This document shows, one piece after another, positions 1 through 8,850 of a DNA stretch of 39,859 nucleotides. Positions within the stretch are counted from its first letter, which is position 1, and every line of letters starts with the position of its first letter. Made by a program: the position numbers and the translations under genes. This DNA comes from a virus, in the IMG/VR virus record IMGVR_UViG_3300027714_000043, positions 1 through 39,859 of that record. One strand, written 5' to 3'. The notes under the pieces were generated by a model that saw nothing but the letters and a program-made list of their open reading frames with translations, made no database searches and was not told where the DNA came from.

Positions 1-62
1 ATAGTTAAATCTCCAGATATTGTACCACCACCAACTAAATGTGCTGAACTTGTAAATTTCAT
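1..62 (-). CDS. Partial virion-region gene, N-terminus only
   Basis: The start of a minus-strand gene is seen: ATG at 62 behind AAGGAGTAGGAT, a strong ribosome binding site of the same kind as its neighbours. About 20 residues are visible (begins MKFTSSAHLV, then a Gly-rich stretch) before the left edge cuts it. It lies 10 bases after the previous gene's stop, so it continues the capsid-side operon. The product is not recognised; the position suggests a small virion or head-tail protein. Confidence 0.6.
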   Translation of the reverse strand, partial: MKFTSSAHLVGGGTISGDLT

Positions 63-72
63 ATCCTACTCC

Positions 73-408
73 TTAGTACATTGCTAATAGTGAAAAAGCA
101 GTCTCAGCTGAACTAAACTGCCAAGATTTTATTGCTAATGGAAGAATAACGCCCTTTAAAAAAACTGTTTTTGCTTGAGCATTAGTTAAACTTGAAGTAG
201 AATCATCTCCAAAAGTTATAACTAAATTACCACTACCTCCAATTTGAGCCGCAACAAGTACACCTCTTGGAACACCTTTAGCCCCAGTTGCAAACGCACC
301 AGAAGGGGTTGCATCTGCCGACGTAACGTATTCTAACGCAAAACTTGCAGATACATTCTCTTGTACGGAAAAATTGTGGATTGCGTTGGACTTATTAATA
401 TTTGCCAT
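73..408 (-). CDS. Small virion-associated protein, unknown (111 aa)
   Basis: Unrecognised protein of 111 residues. It is Ala/Ser/Thr/Gly-rich with alternating beta-like segments and almost no charge clustering, which fits a surface or decoration-type virion protein. The start ATG at 408 follows AAGGAGTGAATAA, a good ribosome binding site. It is the first gene after the hairpin at 471-493, so it may be read from leftover read-through of the capsid message or from its own promoter. Virion role is inferred from position next to the capsid genes. Confidence 0.7.
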   Translation of the reverse strand: MANINKSNAIHNFSVQENVSASFALEYVTSADATPSGAFATGAKGVPRGVLVAAQIGGSGNLVITFGDDSTSSLTNAQAKTVFLKGVILPLAIKSWQFSSAETAFSLLAMY

Positions 409-470
409 TTATTCACTCCTTGAGTCGAGTTTAAAGGTCTGGTAGACCGTGAACACTCTGTTAAATTATT

Positions 471-493
471 AAGGGGGCTAAAAAAGCCCCCCT
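471..493 (-). terminator. Hairpin terminator after the capsid genes
   Basis: On the minus strand a GGGGGCT/AGCCCCC stem (7 bp; 473-479 with 485-491) closes a loop of five T, followed by TTAATAATTT. It sits 78 bases past the stop of the 172-residue gene and before the 111-residue gene. The stem is strong but the tail is only moderately T-rich, so partial termination, which would give a step-down in expression after the abundant capsid proteins, is likely. Terminators just after the capsid gene are common in phages. Confidence 0.65.
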
Positions 494-568
494 AACATAC
501 CTAAACATCGCTATTTAAGTCAATCTTTATATAGGGCTATTACCTCCCTAATTTTTGATTGTTATTTA

Positions 569-1087
569 TTATGCATTAACAGCATCTGTGCTAAAATGAG
601 CTGTCAAGGTCGGAGCATCAATTTCAGAGATTAAATCACCTCTGTAAACTACTTTATCAGCAGTTCCAGTATAGTAAAAATCTAAAACTGTACCACCAGT
701 ACCACCAGCGGATTCTACAGTATCTAAATTAAAACGTACACTATTGAAAGCATCCGCAACGTCAGCTATTGCCGAAGCATGAGCTGGAGAAGCCGCTTCA
801 TTAGTATCACCAAGTGCAGTTGCACCACCTTGGATAACACTTGTAACAAAGCCAATTGCAAGGTCGTCTGCACAAGCAATACCCATCACAACTCTTACAT
901 GAAGACCTGTGTTTGAAGTAGTTGCTTCTGGCAATCTGATAAAAGTGCCATCTGCCATAGCCGCATTAACAAGAATTGTCTTGTCTCCGCCATGCCAAGG
1001 CTCATCACTATAATCGTAATTACCACTTGCTGAGATTGCAATAGTTTCATCTGAATATGCATTTTTATACATTGTTGAACTTTTCAT
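569..1087 (-). CDS. Probable capsid decoration/head protein (172 aa)
   Basis: Protein of 172 residues directly after the major capsid gene, three bases apart, with ribosome binding site AAAGGAGTAGAAT before ATG at 1087. It is acidic, rich in Ala, Thr, Gly and Asp, and reads as a beta-rich compact protein with no membrane segment. In phages with DUF4043/N4 gp56-type capsids a small protein often follows the capsid gene, and many of these decorate or stabilise the head. That role is inferred from position; no diagnostic motif was seen. A strong hairpin lies downstream. Confidence 0.7.
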   Translation of the reverse strand: MKSSTMYKNAYSDETIAISASGNYDYSDEPWHGGDKTILVNAAMADGTFIRLPEATTSNTGLHVRVVMGIACADDLAIGFVTSVIQGGATALGDTNEAASPAHASAIADVADAFNSVRFNLDTVESAGGTGGTVLDFYYTGTADKVVYRGDLISEIDAPTLTAHFSTDAVNA

Positions 1088-1090
1088 ATT

Positions 1091-2365
1091 CTACTCCTTT
1101 GTCGCTATTATTAGCGAGCCAGTATTGATTGCGGCTAAAACAGCTGCATCATCTGATGAAGAGTTTCCTTTATAGAAAGCGTCACCACTTACTTCTAAGG
1201 CATCGCCTTCAACATAATACTCTGCACGATTGTAACCGTTAATAACTGCACCACCAAGCTCGATAGTATTTGCATGGTCGTCTATTTCTGAAGTGAAATG
1301 AAGGTCTTCTGCAATTGCTTTACCCATAGCACCTTTACCAAAGACTATAGCATTACGAACTCTTAATGTTCCACTTGCTAGTGTTACAGCTGAGTCTTCA
1401 AAACGACTAGAAACAGTCGAACCAAAGAAGTACCCTGCTTCATCCCATTCACGAATACCAACAATATCTTCAAAGATACAGAATCCAGCGTAGTAACCTG
1501 CCATACCAGTTATTTCTGGCATTTTAGTTCCACCTGAACCCATAAAACCATATCTCTGAGCTTCTTTGTAATCAGTATCAGCTTGAAGACTTGCAAGTTG
1601 AGATGGATGCATCACAATACAATAGAAATGATGACCATCAACAGTTTCCATGTGAGGTATTTTAAGAGACATACACTTCACTCGTAACTGTCGTAGTAAC
1701 CCAGCAGTCATTGCTGTGTTAGCAGTTGCATCCGCACCAGCAGTCATACCAATAGCAGCATCTAACTCAGCATTAGTTTTAGTTGATTTTTCAGCTCCAA
1801 CCGCTGTTAGTACAGCTGTAGCATTAATATACCAGTTTGGATGATACCTACGGACAAGTCCTAAACCATCAGAGGCTGTACCAGTAGAAAGATTTGGCGA
1901 TACACCTTCGTAGAAGGATTGAAATACCGACTGATTTTCCCATTTAGTAAACCATTTAGCTAATTGAGGTCTTGCTTCGTCCATTAACTTGAACACTTTT
2001 TGACGTTGTTCACTCATTGAACCAGACTTTTTCATAACTGCTTTACGATACTGGTTACAGTATGCACGCAACCATCTCATAGACTGGTCTTCTCCTGTTC
2101 CTTTTAGCACAGTATCACCATATACTGGTGAGCCTGTTAAATCACTCAAGAAAGGAATAAGCATATTGTCTCTACCTTGAGCAACATAGTCGCTTAAGAT
2201 TTCCATTGGATTACCTGATGGAGTGTATACGGTGTTACCGTTGTCATCCGAGGATATATCCACATTTCCAGAGAATTTTGCCCAGAAAGTATTATACCAA
2301 CTTTCTTTCCTTAACAATGAGTTTAGAATTTCTACATTTGCAATAAATGATTGTGAAGATTCCAT
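1091..2365 (-). CDS. Major capsid protein, N4 gp56/DUF4043-like
   Basis: HK97-fold major capsid protein candidate, 424 residues, the usual length for the N4 gp56/DUF4043 family. Family-like features seen: an N-terminal block with WYNTFWAKFSG (about 23-33), then PSGNPMEILSDYVAQGRD and a SPVYGDTVLKGTGEDQSMRW segment (about 78-97), where the family shows its G-D-x-x-L-x-G-x-E-E signature, followed by a long helix. The C-terminal half has the lysine- and glycine-rich beta segments of capsid subunits. The start ATG follows AAGGAGTTTTAA. Scaffold lies upstream and decoration protein downstream, the classic order. Family assignment is by eye. Confidence 0.85.
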   Translation of the reverse strand: MESSQSFIANVEILNSLLRKESWYNTFWAKFSGNVDISSDDNGNTVYTPSGNPMEILSDYVAQGRDNMLIPFLSDLTGSPVYGDTVLKGTGEDQSMRWLRAYCNQYRKAVMKKSGSMSEQRQKVFKLMDEARPQLAKWFTKWENQSVFQSFYEGVSPNLSTGTASDGLGLVRRYHPNWYINATAVLTAVGAEKSTKTNAELDAAIGMTAGADATANTAMTAGLLRQLRVKCMSLKIPHMETVDGHHFYCIVMHPSQLASLQADTDYKEAQRYGFMGSGGTKMPEITGMAGYYAGFCIFEDIVGIREWDEAGYFFGSTVSSRFEDSAVTLASGTLRVRNAIVFGKGAMGKAIAEDLHFTSEIDDHANTIELGGAVINGYNRAEYYVEGDALEVSGDAFYKGNSSSDDAAVLAAINTGSLIIATKE

Positions 2366-2417
2366 TTAAAACTCCTTATTTCATTATAGTTTATAACTTA
2401 CGTTATGTTTTTATTTA

Positions 2418-3392
2418 TTAGTTATTAAGCTGTCCATATAACTTTTGAAGTTCGCTTACTGATAAATTATCGAGAGTGCTGCGGAGTTCTTTTTTATTCA
2501 TGTCAGCAACACGAATAAGTTTAGCGTTTTTGCCAGTACCTCTTACATCGACTTTCTCTGTCTGCTTGGCTGAAGCATTTTGAATGTCTTGTCTAGCTTT
2601 TCGCTCTCCTGCCATCTGGTAGTTTTTAGCTACCTTCCCTACCCCAAACTCATCAATCATGGCTTTGTGGTAGGCTCTCTCGGTTAACAGCCCATTTTCA
2701 GTATATCCCTTCGCCAGTTCACTTACAGCATTGAACTCATCATCAGATACTTCAATCCCATCCGTATTAAACCTTTCTTTCATTGTAGAAACAAAGGCTT
2801 CATTATCTCGACCATTAAGTCTCGATTCTAGATGTTCTTGTGTGCGTTTGTTTATCAAGTCGTTTTCCATTTCCCTTATGAGTGTCTTCTGTGTTTCCAC
2901 AGCGTCTATGTCATATGGGTCAACTTCTTCCAGTTTAACTTTCTCAGTAGAGATAGCGTCTTGAACATCGTTTGCACTAAGTCGTTCCAAAAGTTCAGAT
3001 TCAGACAAATTATCGTCATCGGCTGTTAACTGTCTAAGTTGACCAATTTCGCTAGACTGGTCGCCAATCATCTTTTGGGCGTTGACTACCATGCTAACAA
3101 GGTCTTCTTTTGACTTGTCGTGGAACGGAGATGTTTGTTCACTTTTATCGGTGGTGCTATCATCTGATTCTGATAAGTCCTGATTTGATTCTCCCCCTTG
3201 AGGGTCTGCGTCATTATCATCATCACCTGATGTGCTGTTAATATACAACTCACCGTCTTTTTCAATTAATTGAACAGTAGGTTCGGATTCTTCTTTTTCT
3301 TGAGTCTTCGGGGTAATTTGATTGTCAAGTGCATTTAACTCTTTTTGTAAATTTGGGTCTACTTGTGCTTTGTTATCTTGGGTTTCTTCCAT
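2418..3392 (-). CDS. Scaffold-like acidic protein (324 aa)
   Basis: Protein of 324 residues between the portal-side small genes and the major capsid gene, where a head scaffold is expected. The N-terminal third (1-105) is very acidic and low-complexity (runs of Asp, Glu, Ser, Gln), the middle (about 105-215) is helical and likely coiled coil, and the C-terminus is basic with KKELRSTLDNLSVSELQKLY, a short helix like the capsid-binding helix of scaffolds. Sequence conservation in scaffolds is low, so the call rests on composition and position. Start ATG at 3392 follows AAAGGAAAG. Confidence 0.75.
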   Translation of the reverse strand: MEETQDNKAQVDPNLQKELNALDNQITPKTQEKEESEPTVQLIEKDGELYINSTSGDDDNDADPQGGESNQDLSESDDSTTDKSEQTSPFHDKSKEDLVSMVVNAQKMIGDQSSEIGQLRQLTADDDNLSESELLERLSANDVQDAISTEKVKLEEVDPYDIDAVETQKTLIREMENDLINKRTQEHLESRLNGRDNEAFVSTMKERFNTDGIEVSDDEFNAVSELAKGYTENGLLTERAYHKAMIDEFGVGKVAKNYQMAGERKARQDIQNASAKQTEKVDVRGTGKNAKLIRVADMNKKELRSTLDNLSVSELQKLYGQLNN

Positions 3393-3546
3393 TTTTCTTT
3401 CCTTTGTTGATTATATTACTTCTCTTTGCTCTGTATATATTCCTTAATGAATCTTCTTTTGTGTACTTGACTTTGTTTTCAAAGTCCTTTTCAACAATTT
3501 TATCGTGTTTAATAATAGGTATGTTTATAATATTATTGAAAGTCAT
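3373..3546 (-). CDS. Small basic protein overlapping the scaffold start
   Basis: A 57-residue basic protein (begins MTFNNIINIP). A start at 3546 is chosen because it overlaps the previous gene's stop as TAATG and AAGGAAAAAAG lies upstream; an upstream in-frame start at 3573 would overlap more. Its last 20 bases overlap the start of the scaffold-like gene in another frame, suggesting translational coupling. No family is recognised. Rich in Asn, Ile, Lys and Arg with no membrane segment. It may simply be a small operon filler gene. Confidence 0.5.
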   Translation of the reverse strand: MTFNNIINIPIIKHDKIVEKDFENKVKYTKEDSLRNIYRAKRSNIINKGKKNGRNPR

Positions 3547-3875
3547 TATTTGTTCTTTTTTCCTTTTCCCCAATTCATAGGATTTAAATTTAACGAAATT
3601 TCTTTTTCATAGAACTTTACCTTGTCTTCTAACTCTGCTCTTTTCGAAGCTTCTTCAATTGTATGTTTTGCCAATAAATCCTCAATAACTGTATCCGCAC
3701 TAACAAGTTTATCTTCAAGGTTTTGAATCCTATTCTCCATCCTAAAACCATAGTAACTAATACTACAAACAAGAAATAATATTTGAAATAACCACTTAAT
3801 ATTAAGATGAATAGAAAAGTTATCGTCAATAACATCAGCCCTATAACTTCTCGCAGTCTTAGCATCCTCGCTCAT
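3546..3875 (-). CDS. Membrane-anchored coiled-coil protein (109 aa)
   Basis: The 109-residue product has a short charged N-terminus (1-24), one hydrophobic membrane segment (about 28-43, WLFQILFLVCSISYYGF) and then a long helical charged part (about 45-95) that looks like a coiled coil, ending in a basic tail. This topology resembles small phage inner-membrane proteins such as spanin-like or superinfection-related proteins, but no motif decides between them. It lies in the head-gene operon, ending as TAATG with the next gene. Function unknown. Confidence 0.6.
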   Translation of the reverse strand: MSEDAKTARSYRADVIDDNFSIHLNIKWLFQILFLVCSISYYGFRMENRIQNLEDKLVSADTVIEDLLAKHTIEEASKRAELEDKVKFYEKEISLNLNPMNWGKGKKNK

Positions 3876-3884
3876 CTCTTATTA

Positions 3885-4178
3885 CTATATTACCATCCAC
3901 AATGCCATCCCAGTCTCTACCACAATATCAGCCATTGTATTGTACGCCCATCTTTTTTTAGTTCCATAAGTCCTAGAAGTTCCCTCGACAAATACTTCAA
4001 AGATTTCCCAAAGAACCCCTATTATAAAAACTCCCATGACGCACCAAAAAGAACTCCAGTCCAACCATTGAAATATTTTACAAAAAAAAGCTCCTGCGCC
4101 AATATGGTAAGCTGTCCAACCATCTAGTTGACCAGTTGATAATTGCCATTTTACTAATTTAGCTAATGGGTTATTCAT
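3885..4178 (-). CDS. Small multi-pass membrane protein (97 aa)
   Basis: A start at 4178 (MNNPLAKLVKWQL) is chosen over a start at 4271 because the extra residues would overlap the well-formed gene at 4180-4350. The 97-residue product has an amphipathic N-terminus, a Gly-Ala hydrophobic segment (WTAYHIGAGAFFCKIFQWL), a second strong segment (VMGVFIIGVLWEIFEVF) and a hydrophobic C-terminus (VVETGMALWMVI), so two or three membrane passes. The His and Glu within the segments are notable. The family is not recognised. Lies between basic small genes and the scaffold side of the head operon. Confidence 0.6.
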   Translation of the reverse strand: MNNPLAKLVKWQLSTGQLDGWTAYHIGAGAFFCKIFQWLDWSSFWCVMGVFIIGVLWEIFEVFVEGTSRTYGTKKRWAYNTMADIVVETGMALWMVI

Positions 4179-4179
4179 T

Positions 4180-4350
4180 TTATCTTGAGTATGCTTTTTT
4201 GTAAACTTTTTTCTTTGCTGTTTTAGCAGAATCTTTAAAATCTTTAGAAGTTGGTGCGCCTTTTGCTCCAACTTTTTTCATTTTTTCATTGCTACCAGCT
4301 TTAATTCTTTTCTTTTTAGCGTTTATATTTGCGTATAATCCTCTTTTCAT
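4180..4350 (-). CDS. Small Lys-rich basic protein (56 aa)
   Basis: Short gene, 56 residues, beginning MKRGLYANINAKKKRIKAGS and ending KKAYSR. ATG at 4350 follows AAAAAAGGAGTTGTT, an excellent ribosome binding site, and the stop lies one base before the next ATG. It is about one third Lys/Arg with Gly-Ala-Pro spacers. Similar short basic proteins are often found in aquatic phages next to portal and terminase genes; they may bind DNA inside the head, which is inference. No Cys, no membrane segment. Confidence 0.7.
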   Translation of the reverse strand: MKRGLYANINAKKKRIKAGSNEKMKKVGAKGAPTSKDFKDSAKTAKKKVYKKAYSR

Positions 4351-4366
4351 AACAACTCCTTTTTTA

Positions 4367-4651
4367 TTAACATCTACATTTCCATTTTCTTAAAGCTAAA
4401 TTAATCCTAGAATCAGGGTCGTTAGCTGTTTTAGCACTTGTTAGTTTTTTCTTCATCCCACACATTCTAGCACAGAAACTTGACTTTCTCGATTTCTGCT
4501 TACCTTTTGGGTTACTAGATGTTACTGGAGGCTTTAATGTTCCACCAGTTTGAGCTTTGTAACTTGCCCTACCTTTTGCGTTTAATCCACCAGTTTTAGA
4601 TTTTCCAGATTTTTTTTGCCATGCAGCAGTATACTTTTTTTTGGCAGCCAT
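4367..4651 (-). CDS. DUF6321-like small basic phage protein (94 aa)
   Basis: A 94-residue basic protein. The pattern NAKGRASYKAQTGG at about 24-37, then SSFCARMCGMKKKLTSAKTA and NDPDSRINLALRKWKC near the end, matches my memory of the DUF6321 family, whose molecular role is not known. The Cys-x-x-x-Cys and C-terminal Cys-x-Cys could bind metal. The start follows the portal... the gene in fact begins at 4651 where the portal gene ends, sharing one base (TAATG overlap), so the two are translationally coupled. A role with packaged DNA or the portal is inference. Confidence 0.75.
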   Translation of the reverse strand: MAAKKKYTAAWQKKSGKSKTGGLNAKGRASYKAQTGGTLKPPVTSSNPKGKQKSRKSSFCARMCGMKKKLTSAKTANDPDSRINLALRKWKCRC

Positions 4652-6564
4652 TAACTAACACCTTGTTTTTGTGCATCCAACCTTATCTTTTCTTCATCTG
4701 TAACCATTCCACGTTCTGTCTTCATATTATCTAACGTCTGTTTTGTTGAATCTAATTCAGATTGCCTTTGAGCTGACTCTGATTGCATTTGCATTGTTTG
4801 GTCTATGTATTCTAAGAATTTTTCAGAACCAGTTATTGGTGCATTCTCTACTAAAGTTCTAACATCAACTAATTGAGGGTTAATAGAACCTATTAAGTTT
4901 GCCATTGCAACCATACGGTTGAAGTTATCTTCTTTTTGAGTTATGTTGCTCTCCCCCTCATCTAATTCAACATACAATGAGGGGTTACGAACATCGTTAA
5001 AGACTTGTGAGCCAACACTAAGGTTCATTATTGTTTCATTAAACTTCCCTTCTTCTTTAACACGAATAACTCTATCCATTTCCGAATAGACATAGTTAAA
5101 ATTGTCTACAAAATCTTTTGCTAAAGTTTTTCTTAATCTACTTAAATTTTTAAAATATGGGTTTATTGCGGCCGCAGCTCTTTGTACTTTTTGTTCAAAT
5201 AAAACACCTGACTCTCCACTTCGTGCCGTTTCTCCTTTCATTGCTTCTGATACCAATGAAACTCTTTGAGCAAAAGCCACACTATTTTCGGCATTTAACA
5301 TAATGTCTGGTGGCAAGGAAGAGGGTGAAAGTCTTTGAGGAAGAATTGCAGGGTTATTTAACTCATAAACCATGTTAGGTTGATTCCCTTTTTCTTTCAA
5401 AGCCTTTATTGTTTCTTTCTCACGTTTATCAATAAAAACACCACCTGATAAAATTTGAGTTACATAGTCTCTTACTTGAGACTTAGCTTTGTTTACATCA
5501 TCTTGTATGTCTAATAAATGGTCAACAAGTGATGTCTGTTCATTTATTTGAACATTGTAACTATAACTCCAAACAGGAAAACAATCAAAATTTGACGTTG
5601 GGTTTTCCATATCTTCGTCTTTAACTACTAAATTTTTAAAATAAGGAATAATTGTTGTTGTGTGTATTTGGTCTCTATTAAATCTTTTCACAACCATTAA
5701 ACTTGGATTTTCTTTTTCAGCTCGTTTATATTCTTGTTGAGTCATTATTTTATAATCATTGCCATCAAAAGAACTAACCATTTTCATCGTGACACGCTCT
5801 TGCATTTCAAGAACACGATACCTGTCATTTATTTTATCATAATTTTCAAGATTTGAAGAATATGTTTTGTCTGTCATCCTTCTTATTGTTTCAGATAAAG
5901 ATTGATACCACGCCTTTGACCTTTCGACTTTCATATCGTGAGGGTCAATACTATATTGTTCACTTATAACGTCTAAAGACTCCCATCCTTCTTTTACAAG
6001 CCACCTACAATGTTTTAGCTCGTAATCATTTGCTCTTGTTTCTGGGTCTATATATACACGAAAATTATTTAGCACATCGTATTTAAAATCAAGATAACCT
6101 TCTTCGTTTATCTCCCAACTTCTCTGTATCCAACCACCTAGTTTTGTAGACAAAGCATCGATAAAAGCTATTTGAAGTTTATCTTCTAAATCTTCTTCAT
6201 CAATAATTGCATTCCACCTGCCTTGCAATATATCTGTTACTTCTACAGATTCAATTGTAGTTGGTTTAAATTTTGCAGTCTTTCGGTTTAATTGCTCGTT
6301 TCCTACCAACGTACTTATTATAGGGGTAATTATATTATATTTAAGTAAAGGTTTCTTGTATTTTTTAGCGTTATTTCTTTCTTGAGAAGTAAAGGTATCT
6401 CCATTAACATATCTTACTGCCTTCTCAGAATCTTTCCTTGCAATTTCAAATGAATCTCTACTATACTTCCATGACTTTAAAACTTTATCAGCTTGCTTAG
6501 ATAGTATACCTGCTGCATATTGTGAGCCTGAAGGTGAATCGTTAGTATACGCATCTTTAGCCAT
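4651..6564 (-). CDS. Portal protein, P22-like
   Basis: Portal protein of 637 residues, the ring at the special vertex through which DNA enters and leaves. The start at 6564 is chosen because it overlaps the TerL stop as TAATG; an in-frame TTG at 6579 is less likely. Features seen: N-terminal helices with YVNGDTFTSQERNNAKKYKK, then FNIITPIISTLVGNEQ-like stem segments, a SYSYNVQINEQTSLVDHLLDIQDDVNKAKSQ wing region split here for brevity, and a Gln/Ser-rich helical C-terminus (about 595-637) that would form the barrel. Order TerL then portal is standard. Length suits the P22-type portal family (about 600-750). Confidence 0.88.
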   Translation of the reverse strand: MAKDAYTNDSPSGSQYAAGILSKQADKVLKSWKYSRDSFEIARKDSEKAVRYVNGDTFTSQERNNAKKYKKPLLKYNIITPIISTLVGNEQLNRKTAKFKPTTIESVEVTDILQGRWNAIIDEEDLEDKLQIAFIDALSTKLGGWIQRSWEINEEGYLDFKYDVLNNFRVYIDPETRANDYELKHCRWLVKEGWESLDVISEQYSIDPHDMKVERSKAWYQSLSETIRRMTDKTYSSNLENYDKINDRYRVLEMQERVTMKMVSSFDGNDYKIMTQQEYKRAEKENPSLMVVKRFNRDQIHTTTIIPYFKNLVVKDEDMENPTSNFDCFPVWSYSYNVQINEQTSLVDHLLDIQDDVNKAKSQVRDYVTQILSGGVFIDKREKETIKALKEKGNQPNMVYELNNPAILPQRLSPSSLPPDIMLNAENSVAFAQRVSLVSEAMKGETARSGESGVLFEQKVQRAAAAINPYFKNLSRLRKTLAKDFVDNFNYVYSEMDRVIRVKEEGKFNETIMNLSVGSQVFNDVRNPSLYVELDEGESNITQKEDNFNRMVAMANLIGSINPQLVDVRTLVENAPITGSEKFLEYIDQTMQMQSESAQRQSELDSTKQTLDNMKTERGMVTDEEKIRLDAQKQGVS

Positions 6565-8123
6565 TATGCTGTTTTCCAATTTGTGTTTTCATTTGATTTT
6601 TTATCATTTTGTCTAAAACGCCATCCTTTTTTACGTTTTTCATATATAGCAAGGCTTGGCAAGACCTTTAATGCTCCATATCTCAAAGCATCATAATGAT
6701 GGTCATCAGCTTTCGTATCAATATCTTCAGGGTCGTTTTGTGCTGATGGTAAATTAGGGAATGTTTCTATACATTGTAAACAATTTTCTGTGAATCTAAT
6801 TCGAGGAAATCCTTCGTCTGGTTGTTCTAAACCTTCATAAACAATTTTAGCACCAGACTTTCTATCGTTATTTCCTTTTGATAAATAAATTCCATCATCC
6901 CCATAAAAATCAGCTGGAGAATATAGCATCCCTTCTTTTTCAGAATGTTTTGTCCAATAAGCTGGGTCAGCAATATCGTCATCAAAGTCTTCAGGTTTTA
7001 ATTTATAAGTATCCCATGTGTATTTATTTACTAAACTTGCTTGTTTAGAGGCTGATAATCCAGTTTCTGTTATTTCATCAAATATTATCATATTTTGGTC
7101 TCTATCTACTGCCGCAAACAAACAGACAAACGGAGCTTTAGTACCATAGTCATAAAATCTGTAAAGGGTATGAGTGCTAACTCTAAAATGCACATTAAAT
7201 TGAAAATAAGAACTAGGTATTACATGGTTCATTGGATTCCAATTATCAAAATATGTACCAGCAAATACATCCCATCTACCTTCTAACCACATAGCTCTTA
7301 ATACTGGATTTAAATTTTTAAGTTTTCGTACATAGTTAGGGTCATTTTTTAAAAGAGTTGGATTGTCAAATACAGTTGCTGGTATAAAATGAAAACTAAT
7401 ACCCTCTTCATCTATAAAAGGTTTTCCAGTTTTTTGATTTTGAAAAGAAACATCAAACTCTTCATTGTATCTTGGTGTTTTAGATGGGACTGGAGGGCAT
7501 CTATCAATAAATTTTCTTTTTAACCATACATGACCAATGTTACCCGGATTTGAGGTTAAGCATATTTGAGGTTGCAACAACTGATTATCTGTACGAGCTG
7601 ATGTTGAAAGTTCCTCAATCCAATCTTCTGGAAATTGGTTAGCCTCATCGACTCCAATAAAATTGTAGTTACCACCAATGTAGTTATCCAAAGCTCTTCT
7701 ATCTTGGCAATGGACTAAATATATCTTAGCACCACTTGGAAAAACATAACATTTGTTTCTCTCTTGCCACCTAGCGTTATACAATTTATAAAGTTTATCA
7801 CATTCAGGTTTTAAGTTTCTTTCAAGCTGAGGGAATGTCCTTCTCATCAGAATACCAATATAATCGGGAAAATCAATTGATACAGCATCAACAACTGTCT
7901 TAACTGCCTTACCCTCAGCTTTAAACTTTTTCGCTTCTTTTAGCTCTATTTTTCGTTTCAGTCTTTCGTAGTGATAAACCCTTGGTACTAATGCAGCTTT
8001 CCAAGCAAGCATAAGGGATTTACCTCCTCCCCTTGCTCCACCATAGAATATCCAGTTAGCAGTAGATTTTAAAAATTCTGTTTGCTTACCACTATGAGGT
8101 CTAAACTTATATTTACCAGTCAT
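6564..8123 (-). CDS. terL: Terminase large subunit
   Basis: DNA-packaging motor and nuclease, 519 residues. The start at 8123 (MTGKYKFRPH) follows GGGGAGGTAACG; a start at 8153 lacks this. ATPase motifs: Walker A GGARGGGKS near residues 29-37, Walker B FIGVDEANQF near 153-162, then a coupling motif LTSNPGN. Nuclease motifs: RFYDYGTKAP (first Asp) near 320, DPAYW in the middle and DDHHYDALRYG near the end (last acidic residues). All are intact. Its ribosome binding site lies inside the last codons of the preceding gene, so it is coupled to it. No small terminase gene lies next to it. Confidence 0.95.
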   Translation of the reverse strand: MTGKYKFRPHSGKQTEFLKSTANWIFYGGARGGGKSLMLAWKAALVPRVYHYERLKRKIELKEAKKFKAEGKAVKTVVDAVSIDFPDYIGILMRRTFPQLERNLKPECDKLYKLYNARWQERNKCYVFPSGAKIYLVHCQDRRALDNYIGGNYNFIGVDEANQFPEDWIEELSTSARTDNQLLQPQICLTSNPGNIGHVWLKRKFIDRCPPVPSKTPRYNEEFDVSFQNQKTGKPFIDEEGISFHFIPATVFDNPTLLKNDPNYVRKLKNLNPVLRAMWLEGRWDVFAGTYFDNWNPMNHVIPSSYFQFNVHFRVSTHTLYRFYDYGTKAPFVCLFAAVDRDQNMIIFDEITETGLSASKQASLVNKYTWDTYKLKPEDFDDDIADPAYWTKHSEKEGMLYSPADFYGDDGIYLSKGNNDRKSGAKIVYEGLEQPDEGFPRIRFTENCLQCIETFPNLPSAQNDPEDIDTKADDHHYDALRYGALKVLPSLAIYEKRKKGWRFRQNDKKSNENTNWKTA

Positions 8124-8850
8124 CGTTACCTCCCCTATCTGATTCTTGCACATAAGCTCTACTATTACTTCTTATGGAGTCAAGGCTTCTTGTACTAAGG
8201 TTCTCTTTGTCTGCTATCTCCCATGAACGCACAGCTGCTTGCCAATCTTTCATTTTATTCTTACCAACCATCCAACCTTTAGATATATAAAAATTAACAA
8301 ACTTAACAGCATTGACTGAGTTCTTCCTTTCTTTGCAATAATTGATAACCATTTCTTCTGATGGAATTTCAAACACCTTTCTTTTTATTTTTATAGAACT
8401 ATTATTAATAACTTTATCTTTATCTTTATCTTTAGCCCCTTCCATTTCTTTGGATGCCCCTAGTATGACCCTAGTATGACCCTTACTAGCTTCATCTAAG
8501 GGTCTAAATAAATTATCATACTTTTTGATTCGGTCATAGACAGACTTATGGACTCTATTGCTAAGATTTAATTTGTCTGGATGAGACACTTTATATTGGA
8601 ATTGTAAAAATTTAGGAATAAACCACTTCCCATTTTCTAAATACTCAATTCTATCTGAAAATATTTCCATTAACTTTTTTTCATCAATATCTTCACCTAC
8701 AAATATACTCATTATATCTATATCTGGTTCAAAAAAACCAGCATGGTCGCATTGACTTATTATATACCACCACGCACTCTTATACTTAGGGGTTAATCTT
8801 CTAAACCACCTCTTCTTCCAAATATCTGTATCAAAATACCTCTTTGCCAT
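8113..8850 (-). CDS. Replication-initiator-like protein (phage O/DnaD type)
   Basis: The 245-residue product starts MAKRYFDTDIWKKRWFRRL and has an N-terminal alpha/beta part (about 1-100) with AWWYIISQCDHAGFFEPDID, like the winged-helix N-domain of phage replication and DnaD-like proteins. A charged linker follows (about 125-155, alternating Lys/Asp), then FVNFYISKGWMVGKNKMKDW with AAVRSWE at about 190-215, matching the K-G-W...K-x-W-x-x-A-x-R-x-W ending typical of DnaD-like C-domains. It would recruit the host helicase together with the DnaC-like loader at 19525-20094. Odd point: it sits in the late packaging operon just before TerL. Function by resemblance only. Confidence 0.6.
   Translation of the reverse strand: MAKRYFDTDIWKKRWFRRLTPKYKSAWWYIISQCDHAGFFEPDIDIMSIFVGEDIDEKKLMEIFSDRIEYLENGKWFIPKFLQFQYKVSHPDKLNLSNRVHKSVYDRIKKYDNLFRPLDEASKGHTRVILGASKEMEGAKDKDKDKVINNSSIKIKRKVFEIPSEEMVINYCKERKNSVNAVKFVNFYISKGWMVGKNKMKDWQAAVRSWEIADKENLSTRSLDSIRSNSRAYVQESDRGGNDDW

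Noticed and set aside
3629-3865. 78-residue hydrophobic minus-strand frame
   Set aside because: Lies wholly inside the 109-residue gene at 3546-3875 in another frame; the latter is chained to both neighbours by start-stop overlaps.
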